From assembly GCF_002305855.1 (NCBI RefSeq), contig NZ_CP022163.1:3782292-3846291 (forward strand): a stretch of 64,000 bases of DNA. The letters run 5' to 3'. Of the stretch, positions 56,430-64,000 are shown in pieces. The position numbers and the translations under genes were made by a program. The notes under the pieces were generated by a model, which was given only the letters and a program-made list of their open reading frames with translations, was not told where the DNA came from and ran no database searches. The DNA comes from Melittangium boletus DSM 14713. GTDB lineage: Bacteria > Myxococcota > Myxococcia > Myxococcales > Myxococcaceae. Positions within the stretch are counted from its first letter, which is position 1, and the number at the start of each line of letters is the position of its first letter.

Positions 56430-56816
56430 CTCCGTCTGATAGGGGTAACGGCGGCCGATCGAGACATCCCTCGTTCGCGAGCAGCAGCAACAACAGGTCG
56501 CCGTCTCCAGCAACCCCGGCGAGCCAGTGCCTGAAGTGCGAACATCGCGACCACGCTCGTCTTCAACGCCGCCATCGACAGGGTCTCGGTGAATATGGAG
56601 GGACGGGCAACGCGCTTCCAGCTGCTGGTGGACGTCGGCGAGCGCACGCTCTACCTCGAGCCGCTCGTAGCTCCAGGGGACGGGGAGCGGCGGGGCCCGC
56701 AGGTGCGCTACAAGGACGGCGCTTCTCCAGCGTACGCCAGCTTCGCGCTCGTCTCCGCCCCACACGACGGTAGCTCTCCCGCACATTACCGCTCTGCATC
56801 CGCACGCCCCCCTTGA
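56430..56816 (+). pseudogene. DUF2381-like (Myxococcus paralogous family) fragment
   Basis: A first frame reads 'VAVSSNPGEPVPEVRTS'. After a shift near 56545 a second frame reads 'ATTLVFNAAIDRVSVN', 'RFQLLVDVGERTLYLEP' and 'PQVRYKDGASPAYASFALVS'. This order resembles the DUF2381 (TIGR02268) proteins that are common next to serine/threonine kinases in myxobacteria. The signal peptide and the C-terminal half are missing. Confidence 0.5.
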
Positions 56817-56880
56817 CAAAGTCCCATCTGTCTATGCTCGGCTATCATCCGCCGACCTCCAGCGCTGAGCAGCCAACCCC

Positions 56881-59800
56881 ATGTCCTTCAACAAACAGTG
56901 GAAGCTGGCCTCGTATCTCATCGTCGGGTTCAACGACGCTGTCGCCCGCGAGACCAGCCGCCTTGTCCCCGTGGGCAAGGTGCTCATGCATTTGCCGGAC
57001 TGGTTGCGTTCGCGAAAACAGACTCTTCAGGAGATCTACGAAGTCCTGGAGCGGAATCAGCCCACGTCCTCCTCAGGAACAAGCAGCGGAAGCCGCGAGA
57101 AGCAGCTCACGCAACGCCTCACCGACGCCTTCAAGAACGGCAAGCTGCTGGCGCTCGAACTCGAACCACCCGTCTTTCAAATCCAGGCCGCAAGCACGTC
57201 GCCGAGCGCCGTCGCCCTGGAGAAGCAGAAGACGCGGGCTGCGCAGTTCCAGCGGAGCACATCGTCTCAGCGGAGCGCTCCACAGAACGGCAAGGAGGCG
57301 TCCCAACCGCAATCCGAGGTGTACGTTGGCCCGTTCAAACTGTTCATCACGGCGGGGATGAACGATCAGAACCTCGTTGTCCATGCGTGCATGCGCGTGT
57401 TCAAGCTCGACATGCCTGCTGCTCAACACCTCGTCCATAGCGAGGGCATGTTCGTCAATTTCTCCATCACCAAAGAAAAACGCGCGGCGGGGTTCGTGGA
57501 GTTCTTCGTCGAGGCCAGCCTCTACCAGAGGGTGATGTACAGCAAGACCGGCAAGACCTACGGGACAGCCGAGCGCGAGGCGAAGGAGCGCCGACAGCGC
57601 TTCAAGGAGAGCTCCAAAACACACCAGCAGCGCATCCGGGAGATCGTGGACCAGGAGTACACGCAGCGCGCCGGGTACAAGCCCGATGGCGCGGAGGGAT
57701 CGAAGGGGGAGCAGCAGCGCCTCCGGGAGGCCATCGAGGACGATGTCCTCCGCGAGGAGGAGGTTGCGACTGCCGCCGCCAAGGCCCGGCTCGATGCCTT
57801 GCCCCAGGACGTCAAGACCCTGTTGCCCGGCGCGGCGACGGCCAAGCCCGAGGACTACGCGCAGCTCACCCGCATCGGAGAGAAGCTCAAGCAGCTAACC
57901 CCCGAGGAGCGCGCTCTCTACAGGCTGCTGGCCACCTCGCTCACCAAGGACCTGGACCAGTTCGAAAAAGCGGTGGACACATTCCTCTTCCACCGCAAAG
58001 CACTCACCGAGCAGATCGCGGCAGCCACCGCGCAGCAACCCACCGGCGGGCCCACTCTGGAGGACGTGTCGCAGCAGGTCTGGGAGGGCTTCGATACCAG
58101 CCAGTTACCCTTACTCAGCGCGAGAGAACGACGCTCGCTCGCCCGCGACCTCTCTTGGAAGCAGTCGAAGGCGCAGCTCAAGCACATGCTCGAACATCCC
58201 GGCCAGACGGCGGCGGGGATGGCGCGATCCATGATCCGGCTGGACGAGTTCGCTACCGCCATGGCCGACGACATCCGAGCCGCAGCGGATGGCGACCGCT
58301 ACGCCTATTCGCGATGGGCCGCGGGGCTCGGCGCGCTCTCTAAAGCCTTGGGCTTAACGGCGGCCGTGCTCGGCACCGTGGCGGCGCTCATCTACGTGGG
58401 GCTGCTGTTCATCCCCGGCGTCAACGTGGCCGTGCTCGCCACCACCGCCCTCTACATTGGAGTCGGGATGCTCGTCCTCGGCGGTTGCGAATATGTGCTG
58501 CGCATCCAGGCAGCCGGCGAGGCCACCACCGAAGCCTCTTTCCGCGCCGAGGTGGACAAGGCCGCCGAGGTAACCACCAACACCATGGTGGGCGCGGGGA
58601 TGCTGGGCTCGGGCCTGCTGTTCCGGTTCATCGGTCGGCTCCCGCTGGGAAACCGGCTGCAGAACGTGGGCGCGGTCCTCAAGCGCGCGCGTGAGACGGT
58701 GGCGAGGACCCCGCGGGGCCAAGCGTTCATCAAGTGGCGCGCAGACCTGCTCTTCGAGTTGCGCCAGAAACAGGCCGCCATGTGGGCGGCGCTCGGCCAG
58801 ACGACGAAGATGATGATGGAGCAGGCCAGGGTACTCCAGAGCATCAAGAGCGGCAAGGCGCTCGCGGAGCGTCTCTCCGCCGGAGACCCCGCACTCCTGG
58901 AACTCACTGGGCTCACGAAAGAGCAGGGCCGACAATACCAGAAGATCGTCGGGACCCCCGAGGGCCATGCCTCGCTGGAGCGCCTGCGGCAGGAACTGCT
59001 CCGGGCCGTGCATGACGCGCCGGCCGCCATGGAGCAGCAGGTCCAGCGACTGGACGCCGAGGTGAAGAAGGCCATCCAGGCGCTCGAGAAGGCGGCGACC
59101 GCCGATCAGGCCCAGGCGACCCTTGCGAAGGTGGAGAAGAACCTGGGCGAAGGAGCCGTCGATCAGGCTGCGGCGGACCAGCACGGTCACCTCAAGGAAC
59201 GCCTGGTGGGCGACGCGCCGGATCCCGAGATCCCTGCGAAACAGTGGCTTGAGCGACTCACCGCGCGCCTGACGCCGAAGGCCAAGAAGGCGCTGGCGGA
59301 GCTACGCGAGCAAATGACGGACACGCAGGTCCGCGCCTTGCTGGAGAACGAGGGAGGCAAGGCGTACCTCGAGCGGCAGGCGAAGCTCAAAGAGCTCGCC
59401 CGCAAACACGGGACCGACAACCAGGCCGCGACTGCTGCATCCAAGCAGCCGACCATCGATGCAGTGGCCGAAGCAAAGGCCAGCGCCACCCTCGACAAAC
59501 TTGAGCAGAAGCTCTCGCCGACGGCGCGCGAGCAGTTGCAGTCAATGCGACGCAACTCCGAGTCCGAGCTGAGCATCTGGGCGAACGTTCAGAAACAGGG
59601 AGGAGCGAGCTACCTGGAGGGTATGGCCAAGGCGCGAACCAAGGCGAAGACTGCCGACAAGTCCGTGCTGGAGAGGTCAAGCGAGTTCGTCCAGACGTTC
59701 AAGAAACAGCTCCTCAAGTACGACTTCCTACGCAGGCGCGAGGTCCGCGACGTCCTCTTGGGGAAGGGGTCAGCCGAGGACAAGCAGCATGGCCTGCGAG

Positions 59801-60417
59801 GGCTCATCGCCGAGGAGGTGGCTGCCGAAGAGGTGCTCGCGGCGCATGGAGGCAACAATCCCGGCAACGTCCTACACCGCGGCCTCCGAGTCATCCAGGA
59901 GCAGAAAGGCTTTCGCTCGGTGGAAGAGTTCCGCGCAGACTTCGCGGCGAAGAACGACGGTAAGGTCTTCGAGGGCGCCTTCCCCAAGTACGGGAAGGTG
60001 TACATCAAGGTGGGGGAGATCGACCTCCTGCTGGTCGAAGAGCAGCCCTCCGGCAAGGCGCGCATCCGCTATCGCGAAGAGGTAAAGTCCGGCGCCGGTG
60101 ACACCCCCGGCAAGGCGCAAAAGCAGCTCGACGAGGTGGGCCGACTGTTCGAGAAAGCCGCTGCGGGCGATGAAACCATCCGGTTCGAACTGCCCGACGG
60201 CGTCGACATCACGAAACAGCTCGACCTCGCCAGCGACGCGGCAGCGCTGAAGAAGCACCGCGGCCCTGTCCCTGTTGGCGACCCGAAGAACCAGAAGAGA
60301 TACAACGAGTCGTTGGGGCTGACCGAAAGTGACCTCAAGAACCTTGCCACGAAGCTCTTCGAGGAATGGCAAGCCCAGCAGCAGAACAATGGCGGCGGTG
60401 GCGCCCCCACGCACTGA
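56881..60417 (+). CDS. Large polymorphic toxin with C-terminal PD-(D/E)XK-like domain
   Basis: This 1178-residue protein was not matched to a named gene. Residues 1-220 are mixed alpha/beta, with an internal linker rich in Ser/Gln. Long charged coiled coils follow (225-480). Residues about 484-590 hold two to four membrane-type segments ('LGLTAAVLGTVAALIYVGLLFIPGV', 'VLATTALYIGVGMLVLGG', 'MVGAGMLGSGLLF'). More coiled coil runs to about 950. The C-terminal domain contains 'KVGEIDLLLVEE' (Asp1048) and 'RYREEVKSG' (Glu1067-x-Lys1069), the D...ExK pattern of PD-(D/E)XK nucleases. Lack of a Sec signal, the size, the embedded hydrophobic part and the small gene 14 bases downstream all fit a secreted antibacterial effector with immunity. 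The delivery route is unknown. Confidence 0.6.
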   Translation: MSFNKQWKLASYLIVGFNDAVARETSRLVPVGKVLMHLPDWLRSRKQTLQEIYEVLERNQPTSSSGTSSGSREKQLTQRLTDAFKNGKLLALELEPPVFQIQAASTSPSAVALEKQKTRAAQFQRSTSSQRSAPQNGKEASQPQSEVYVGPFKLFITAGMNDQNLVVHACMRVFKLDMPAAQHLVHSEGMFVNFSITKEKRAAGFVEFFVEASLYQRVMYSKTGKTYGTAEREAKERRQRFKESSKTHQQRIREIVDQEYTQRAGYKPDGAEGSKGEQQRLREAIEDDVLREEEVATAAAKARLDALPQDVKTLLPGAATAKPEDYAQLTRIGEKLKQLTPEERALYRLLATSLTKDLDQFEKAVDTFLFHRKALTEQIAAATAQQPTGGPTLEDVSQQVWEGFDTSQLPLLSARERRSLARDLSWKQSKAQLKHMLEHPGQTAAGMARSMIRLDEFATAMADDIRAAADGDRYAYSRWAAGLGALSKALGLTAAVLGTVAALIYVGLLFIPGVNVAVLATTALYIGVGMLVLGGCEYVLRIQAAGEATTEASFRAEVDKAAEVTTNTMVGAGMLGSGLLFRFIGRLPLGNRLQNVGAVLKRARETVARTPRGQAFIKWRADLLFELRQKQAAMWAALGQTTKMMMEQARVLQSIKSGKALAERLSAGDPALLELTGLTKEQGRQYQKIVGTPEGHASLERLRQELLRAVHDAPAAMEQQVQRLDAEVKKAIQALEKAATADQAQATLAKVEKNLGEGAVDQAAADQHGHLKERLVGDAPDPEIPAKQWLERLTARLTPKAKKALAELREQMTDTQVRALLENEGGKAYLERQAKLKELARKHGTDNQAATAASKQPTIDAVAEAKASATLDKLEQKLSPTAREQLQSMRRNSESELSIWANVQKQGGASYLEGMAKARTKAKTADKSVLERSSEFVQTFKKQLLKYDFLRRREVRDVLLGKGSAEDKQHGLRGLIAEEVAAEEVLAAHGGNNPGNVLHRGLRVIQEQKGFRSVEEFRADFAAKNDGKVFEGAFPKYGKVYIKVGEIDLLLVEEQPSGKARIRYREEVKSGAGDTPGKAQKQLDEVGRLFEKAAAGDETIRFELPDGVDITKQLDLASDAAALKKHRGPVPVGDPKNQKRYNESLGLTESDLKNLATKLFEEWQAQQQNNGGGGAPTH

Positions 60418-60431
60418 GTGGAGCACGACGC

Positions 60432-60905
60432 ATGAACCTCTACATCCTTGGACTCGATGAGGGCGAAGCGGACTTCGACCCCCTTCAGAACCCGGCCGGG
60501 CTTCGCGACGAGCTTCCCGATGGCTCCCGCTACCTGGACCAAGCATGTCGGCTCCTTGAGCTGGTCAACCCACAGAAGGGCGCGCGCCTGCGTCACATCC
60601 TCGAGCACGATCTATTGGAGAACGAGTCGTTCCACCGGCTGATTCCATTGCTGGACCTCGGCCGCATCGTCGACCTGCTGCAGGGCATCGAGGATGACGT
60701 GTCAAAGGCGGCGGACGACCGGTGGCAGCTCCGCCCCGGGCCTGCCGCCGCTGTCCTAGCGAAGGCGTCCGGGCTCGTGGACACGTACGATAACAAAGAG
60801 GGCCGCACTGTTCAGACACTGTCGAACACCATGAACGCGGTGCTCGCCCTGCGTCAGTTCCTCATCGACGCCCTCGTACGAGGGCTCGAGGTCGCCATCG
60901 ACTGA
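60432..60905 (+). CDS. Probable immunity protein for the PD-(D/E)XK toxin
   Basis: This 157-residue acidic protein is mostly helical ('YLDQACRLLELVNPQKGARLRHILEHDLLENESFHRLIPLLDLGRIVDLLQGIEDDVSK'-like text). It follows the toxin by 14 bases on the same strand. No family is recognised and no signal peptide is present, consistent with neutralising a cytoplasmic nuclease. The role is inferred from context. Confidence 0.6.
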   Translation: MNLYILGLDEGEADFDPLQNPAGLRDELPDGSRYLDQACRLLELVNPQKGARLRHILEHDLLENESFHRLIPLLDLGRIVDLLQGIEDDVSKAADDRWQLRPGPAAAVLAKASGLVDTYDNKEGRTVQTLSNTMNAVLALRQFLIDALVRGLEVAID

Positions 60906-61040
60906 GTGTGTGCCTCCAGGGGGCTGCTCCGCCTCTCCACTGGCCCGGTGAACCTGCCCCGTTTGAGTCCCTCTCCCACACTTGGTGCGATCGCCCCTCA
61001 GGCGGCGAGCAGCACGCGACAAAGCAGCAAGCGTCCCCGC

Positions 61041-61355
61041 TCGCGCACCGCAGGGTACGGCCTCTACCGTGAAGGCCCCCTCATCGGCCGCATCACGGAC
61101 GGAGCGGGACTGCTGGTGACGGGCACGCTGCTCTACGGCCAGCTTTGGACGACCCCTGGCCTGATAGATGAATTCGGCGAGGAGGCCATCATCGGCCGCT
61201 ACTCACGGGCCGTCCTCCCGAACGGCCAGGAGTACCCGGTATGCATCGCCCTGGGCGGTTCGGACGGTCGCATGCCCCGGGAGCCAAGCGAGAAGCCCGG
61301 CACGTTCCGGATGCTGCGGGATTCTCCCATCAGCGCCGTCTGGCGCTGGCCGTGA
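61041..61355 (+). pseudogene. C-terminal fragment of a secreted/kinase-linked protein
   Basis: The frame reads 'GAGLLVTGTLLYGQLWTTPG' and 'FGEEAIIGRYSRAVLPNGQEYPVCIALGG'. This resembles a C-terminal module I associate with small proteins downstream of Ser/Thr kinases in myxobacteria ('G..LPDG..YPVCIEL'). The N-terminal part, including signal peptide, is replaced by DNA weakly like the dispersed repeat. A fragment is therefore more likely than a full gene. Confidence 0.4.
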
Positions 61356-61392
61356 GCCAGGTCCCCGCCCCCGAGTAGAGTGCGCCCCCTCC

Positions 61393-61668
61393 ATGGCTTC
61401 CTCCGTCTCCGTACGCGGCGTGCTCTCGTTGGTGCGCCGCAACGCGGACTACCGCCCCGACTGCTCCTCGCCGCCCTCGTGTCCCTGCTCGGCGATTGGT
61501 CGTGTGCGTGCTTCCCGCGCTCGGACTGCTCGCCTCGCTCCAGTGGAAGTCCCCCTGCTCCCGCTCGCCCAGGCGGTGCTCGACACCAGCTGGGGCAGCA
61601 TGCTCTTCGTCGGCGCGGCGCTCGGAGGCCTGGCCACGCTCGCCCTCGACCGCGAGGCGAGCGTCGCA
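61393..61668 (+). pseudogene. Truncated, internally deleted second copy of the MFS gene
   Basis: The sequence begins like 62559 (ATGGC[TC]TCCTCCGTCTCCG, with the same upstream GTGCGCCCCCTCC). It then jumps to match about 62838-62885 and again to match about 62985-63090. Two internal deletions break the frame. The copy ends abruptly at about 61668 where the minus-strand orphan gene begins. The intact gene is downstream in the same orientation. Confidence 0.8.
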
Positions 61669-62241
61669 CTATGGGATGCTACTCGGCTCGTTGGTGAAAA
61701 GCGCATGGAACAGCGTGGTTTTTGGAGGTTCCAGCAATCCGGCGAAGAGCGGTACAGGCGTTTCCGCGATGTCACGAGGAACGGCGCTGTACCCAAATGC
61801 CATCTCAATCGTCCTGGCAACCATCTGGGCTGGGAAATCCATGCTGGATGGAGGCCGCTCGAAGCTTGCCCTTGGATTTTGCAAACGACCATCGGCATAG
61901 TCACACTCCACGCCGTACACGAAGTAGACAGGCGCCAAGATGCTCACACATCCCACGACAATCCAGTTGGATGTGGGCACCCTCGCCGCCTCCGGTGGGT
62001 AGACGATGCAGCGGAGAGCACCATCACTCGTTGAGCCTGTTTCCCCGGTGATGAAGTTGGGAAGCGCCTCACTCAACTTGTCCCTGAATGAGTACCAGGA
62101 GCCCATGTCTTCAATCCTCTGTGACCACAAGGCTTGACGCCGCTCCTCCTCGGGACATGGCTTCAGATTGAAAAGGAAGTCGTTGTTCGAGCTGTAGTAT
62201 TCTCGAACGATCGCGACGAGTTCTTCTCTTGATGGGGCCAT
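61669..62241 (-). CDS. Orphan protein, immunity-like
   Basis: This 190-residue protein is not recognised. It starts 'REELVAIVREYYSSNNDFLFNLKPCPEEE' and continues with strands such as 'NWIVVGCVSILAPVYFVYGVEC'. Composition (aromatic, acidic, lower GC than the MFS flanks) is like that of immunity proteins, but no toxin gene is adjacent. The stop codon lies exactly at the joint with the MFS fragment, so the C-terminus may have been changed. ATG 62241 has a fair AGAAGA ahead only weakly. Confidence 0.45.
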   Translation of the reverse strand: MAPSREELVAIVREYYSSNNDFLFNLKPCPEEERRQALWSQRIEDMGSWYSFRDKLSEALPNFITGETGSTSDGALRCIVYPPEAARVPTSNWIVVGCVSILAPVYFVYGVECDYADGRLQNPRASFERPPSSMDFPAQMVARTIEMAFGYSAVPRDIAETPVPLFAGLLEPPKTTLFHALFTNEPSSIP

Positions 62242-62558
62242 GAAGGACCAAATCGTTCAGAAACCAAGCGCGGGAACACCAAAAACAACCGGCTTCGCCA
62301 TGGGGTCGCAGATCGCCTTGACTCGCGAACCCAAGACAGCATCTCTCCGTCTCAAATATAAGGACACTCATTCACCCCACCAGGAACGGTTCGAAATCAT
62401 AGACGCGAACGGGAGGTCATGCTCCTTTTGGACGAACTCATGAGGGGAGGAGCGAGTGGATCCATCCGCGGCAGCAGGGGTTACAGCCGCTCGCCCATTG
62501 GACTTGGACGGGCGGCCATCGCCTGCGGGGCACGCGCCGGATAGTGTGCGCCCCCTCC
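62242..62558. other. AT-richer gap, part of the inserted segment
   Basis: This gap lies between the orphan gene and the intact MFS gene. A 67-codon plus-strand frame and short minus-strand frames exist, but none has a domain or a good start. It may carry the promoter of the orphan gene. The last ~30 bases repeat the leader of the MFS copy (GTGCGCCCCCTCCATGG). Confidence 0.35.
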
Positions 62559-63833
62559 ATGGCCTCCTCCGTCTCCGTACGCGGCGTGCTCTCGCTGGTG
62601 CGCCGCAACGCGGACTACCGCCGTCTGCTCCTCGCCACCCTCGTGTCCCTGCTCGGCGATTGGTTCGCCTTCGTGGCCATCAGCGGCTTCGTCACCGAGT
62701 CCACCGGCAGCCTCGGCGCCTCCGCCGCCGTCTTCGCCGCCAGCGTCCTGCCCGCCAGCCTCCTGTCCCCCGTGGCCGGCCTGCTCGCCGACCGCGTGGA
62801 CCGCCGGCGGTTGATGATCTCCGTGGACCTCATCCGCGTGCTTCCCGCGCTCGGCCTGCTCGCCTCGCTCCAGTGGCAGTCCCCGGTGCTCGCGCTCGCC
62901 TGCGTGGCGCTGCTCTCCGCGCTCTCCTCCTTCTTCGATCCCGTCGCCGAGGCCTCCGTCCCCAACGTCGTCGACCCCGTGGATCTCCCGCTCGCCCAGG
63001 CGGTGCTCGGCACGGTCTGGGGCAGCATGCTCTTCGTCGGCGCGGCGCTCGGAGGCCTGGCCACGCTCGCCCTCGGCCGCGAGGCGAGCCTCGTGCTCAA
63101 CGCCTCCACCTTCCTCGTCTCCGCGCTGCTGCTCCGGGGCATCCGCCGCTCCTTCCAGCGCGCCGACCCGCGCGCCGCCTCGCCCGAGAGCCCCTGGCAC
63201 CAGCTGCGCGAGGTGTGGCGCACCACCCGGGACAGCCCCGAGACGCGCGCGCTCCTCACCACCAAGGTGGGCGTGGGGCTCGGCAATGGAATCGTGGGGC
63301 TGCTGCCCGCCTATGCCGCGAGGACCTTCTCCGCCGGGGACGAGGGCGTGGGCCTGCTGCTCGCCGCGCGGGGCCTGGGCGCGCTGCTCGGCCCCATTCT
63401 CGGCCAGCGCTGGGTGGGCCATGACGAGCGCCGGCTGCTCCTGGTGAGCGGCGGCTCCATGGTGGTGTACGGGCTCGCGTACCTGGCGCTGCCCTGGGCC
63501 CCGAGCCTGGGATTCGCCGCCGCGTGCGTGCTGCTCGCCCACCTGGGCGGCGGCGCGCAGTGGGTGCTGTCCACCTACGGCTTGCAGCTGGCCACGCCGG
63601 ACCGGCTGCGCGGCCGGGTGATGGGGCTCGACTTCAGCCTCGCCACGCTGTGCGCGGGAGCCTCCTCGCTCGCCGCCAGCGCCGCCGCCGAGGGCCTGGG
63701 GCTCAATGGCGCCTCGTGGGCCCTGGCCGGGGTGTCCCTGCTCTATGGCGTGGGGTGGTTGTGGGCCACCCGGGGCCTGTGGCGAGGCCGCGTGGACGTG
63801 CTCAGCGCCTCGCGTCCGCCCGAGCACGCCTGA
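62559..63833 (+). CDS. MFS transporter (MFS_3 / enterobactin-exporter-like)
   Basis: This 424-residue inner-membrane protein has about twelve helices. The N-terminal segment 'NADYRRLLLATLVSLLGDWFAFVAISGFV' and the loop 'GLLADRVDRRRLMISVDLIRVLPALGL' (the MFS A-motif) are typical of the EntS/macrolide-efflux-like branch (PF05977). Substrate unknown; such carriers export drugs or siderophores. The gene is complete, with a partial duplicate 1.1 kb upstream. Confidence 0.85.
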   Translation: MASSVSVRGVLSLVRRNADYRRLLLATLVSLLGDWFAFVAISGFVTESTGSLGASAAVFAASVLPASLLSPVAGLLADRVDRRRLMISVDLIRVLPALGLLASLQWQSPVLALACVALLSALSSFFDPVAEASVPNVVDPVDLPLAQAVLGTVWGSMLFVGAALGGLATLALGREASLVLNASTFLVSALLLRGIRRSFQRADPRAASPESPWHQLREVWRTTRDSPETRALLTTKVGVGLGNGIVGLLPAYAARTFSAGDEGVGLLLAARGLGALLGPILGQRWVGHDERRLLLVSGGSMVVYGLAYLALPWAPSLGFAAACVLLAHLGGGAQWVLSTYGLQLATPDRLRGRVMGLDFSLATLCAGASSLAASAAAEGLGLNGASWALAGVSLLYGVGWLWATRGLWRGRVDVLSASRPPEHA

Positions 63834-63848
63834 CCCGGGCGGCCGGGC

Positions 63849-64000
63849 TCACGGAGCGGGAGGCGGAGGCGGGGGCTGAGGCGGCGGCGGCGGCTGCGGC
63901 GCGGCGGAGGGAGCGGGGGGCGCCTCCTGCGGCGCGTAGCCTTCCCGCGGCGCATAGTGCGGAGGAGGCGGCGGCGGAGGCGCGTAGCCCCGAGGCGGGC
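63849..64000 (-). CDS. Proline-rich protein, C-terminal end (partial)
   Basis: On the minus strand a frame enters from beyond the window and ends at TGA 63849-63851. It reads Pro runs alternating with 'GYAP', 'HYAPREGYAPQEAPPAP' and 'QPPPPPQ'. Codon periodicity fits a coding frame. A Pro/Tyr/Ala tail of this kind is common at the end of secreted or membrane proteins in myxobacteria. The main part lies outside the window and its family cannot be told. Confidence 0.55.
   Translation of the reverse strand, partial: PPRGYAPPPPPPPHYAPREGYAPQEAPPAPSAAPQPPPPPQPPPPPPAP

Noticed and set aside
62240..62443. A 67-codon plus-strand frame that starts at the start of the orphan gene
   Set aside because: No domain and no clear ribosome binding site. 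A toxin remnant on the other strand was also considered but not supported.

Overview
The window is about two-thirds G+C and reads as chromosome of a myxobacterium, most likely suborder Cystobacterineae. This rests on third-position GC bias, many secreted lipoproteins, a MYXO-CTERM-like sorting tag, a DUF2381-type fragment, kelch and RCC1 repeat proteins, and ATGA-coupled operons. No rRNA, tRNA or CRISPR array was seen.

Layout. 0.7-2.3 kb: a type IV toxin-antitoxin pair (AbiEi/AbiEii) behind a palindromic operator. 2.7-9.5 kb: a predicted aerolysin-fold pore-forming protein, a DUF3060 protein and a 1595-residue kelch / MYXO-CTERM-like / OmpA fusion. 9.6-11.1 kb: broken lectin, group II intron reverse transcriptase and IS21 transposase genes. 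11.3-14.8 kb: an AAA+ ATPase plus subtilase pair that matches the IetAS defence/addiction system. 14.8-17.1 kb: fragments of the kelch gene, a small orphan and an esterase-TPR protein. 17.0-18.0 and 32.6-33.5 kb: two copies of a duplicated ~950-bp unit encoding a small secreted protein with a glycine-zipper tail. 18.1-28.2 kb: cytochrome P450, short-chain dehydrogenase, AraC regulator, metallopeptidase-like lipoprotein, RCC1 lipoprotein and a rifampicin phosphotransferase. 28.9-31.8 kb: a LysM/peptidoglycan-binding polymorphic toxin with a coupled immunity-like gene.

33.5-42 kb: aminoglycoside acetyltransferase family protein, NlpC/P60-type hydrolase, TetR + FabF pair, an unrecognised 381-residue protein, a TPP enzyme of the pyruvate oxidase type, a DUF3445 protein and a small orphan. 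42-45 kb: an Mrp Na+/H+ antiporter operon with subunits C-D-E-F-G but no A or B. 45-51 kb: a hybrid histidine kinase, a MocR regulator divergent from a branched-chain aminotransferase, and a 3-hydroxyisobutyryl-CoA hydrolase-like gene that suits valine catabolism. 51-56.4 kb: a MoxR / DUF58 / transglutaminase set split by a divergent HTH + PIN-domain module. 56.9-60.9 kb: a second large polymorphic toxin with a C-terminal PD-(D/E)XK-like motif and its likely immunity gene. 61-63.8 kb: an MFS transporter and a truncated second copy of it flanking an orphan gene. The window ends inside a proline-rich protein.

The left two thirds is accessory DNA: four conflict or defence modules, two antibiotic-modifying enzymes, a dispersed ~120-bp repeat and at least nine decayed genes. 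The part from about 35 to 51 kb is more ordinary metabolism. Starts were chosen by Shine-Dalgarno spacing, coupling and domain boundaries. Families were recognised from memory of motifs, without database searches.
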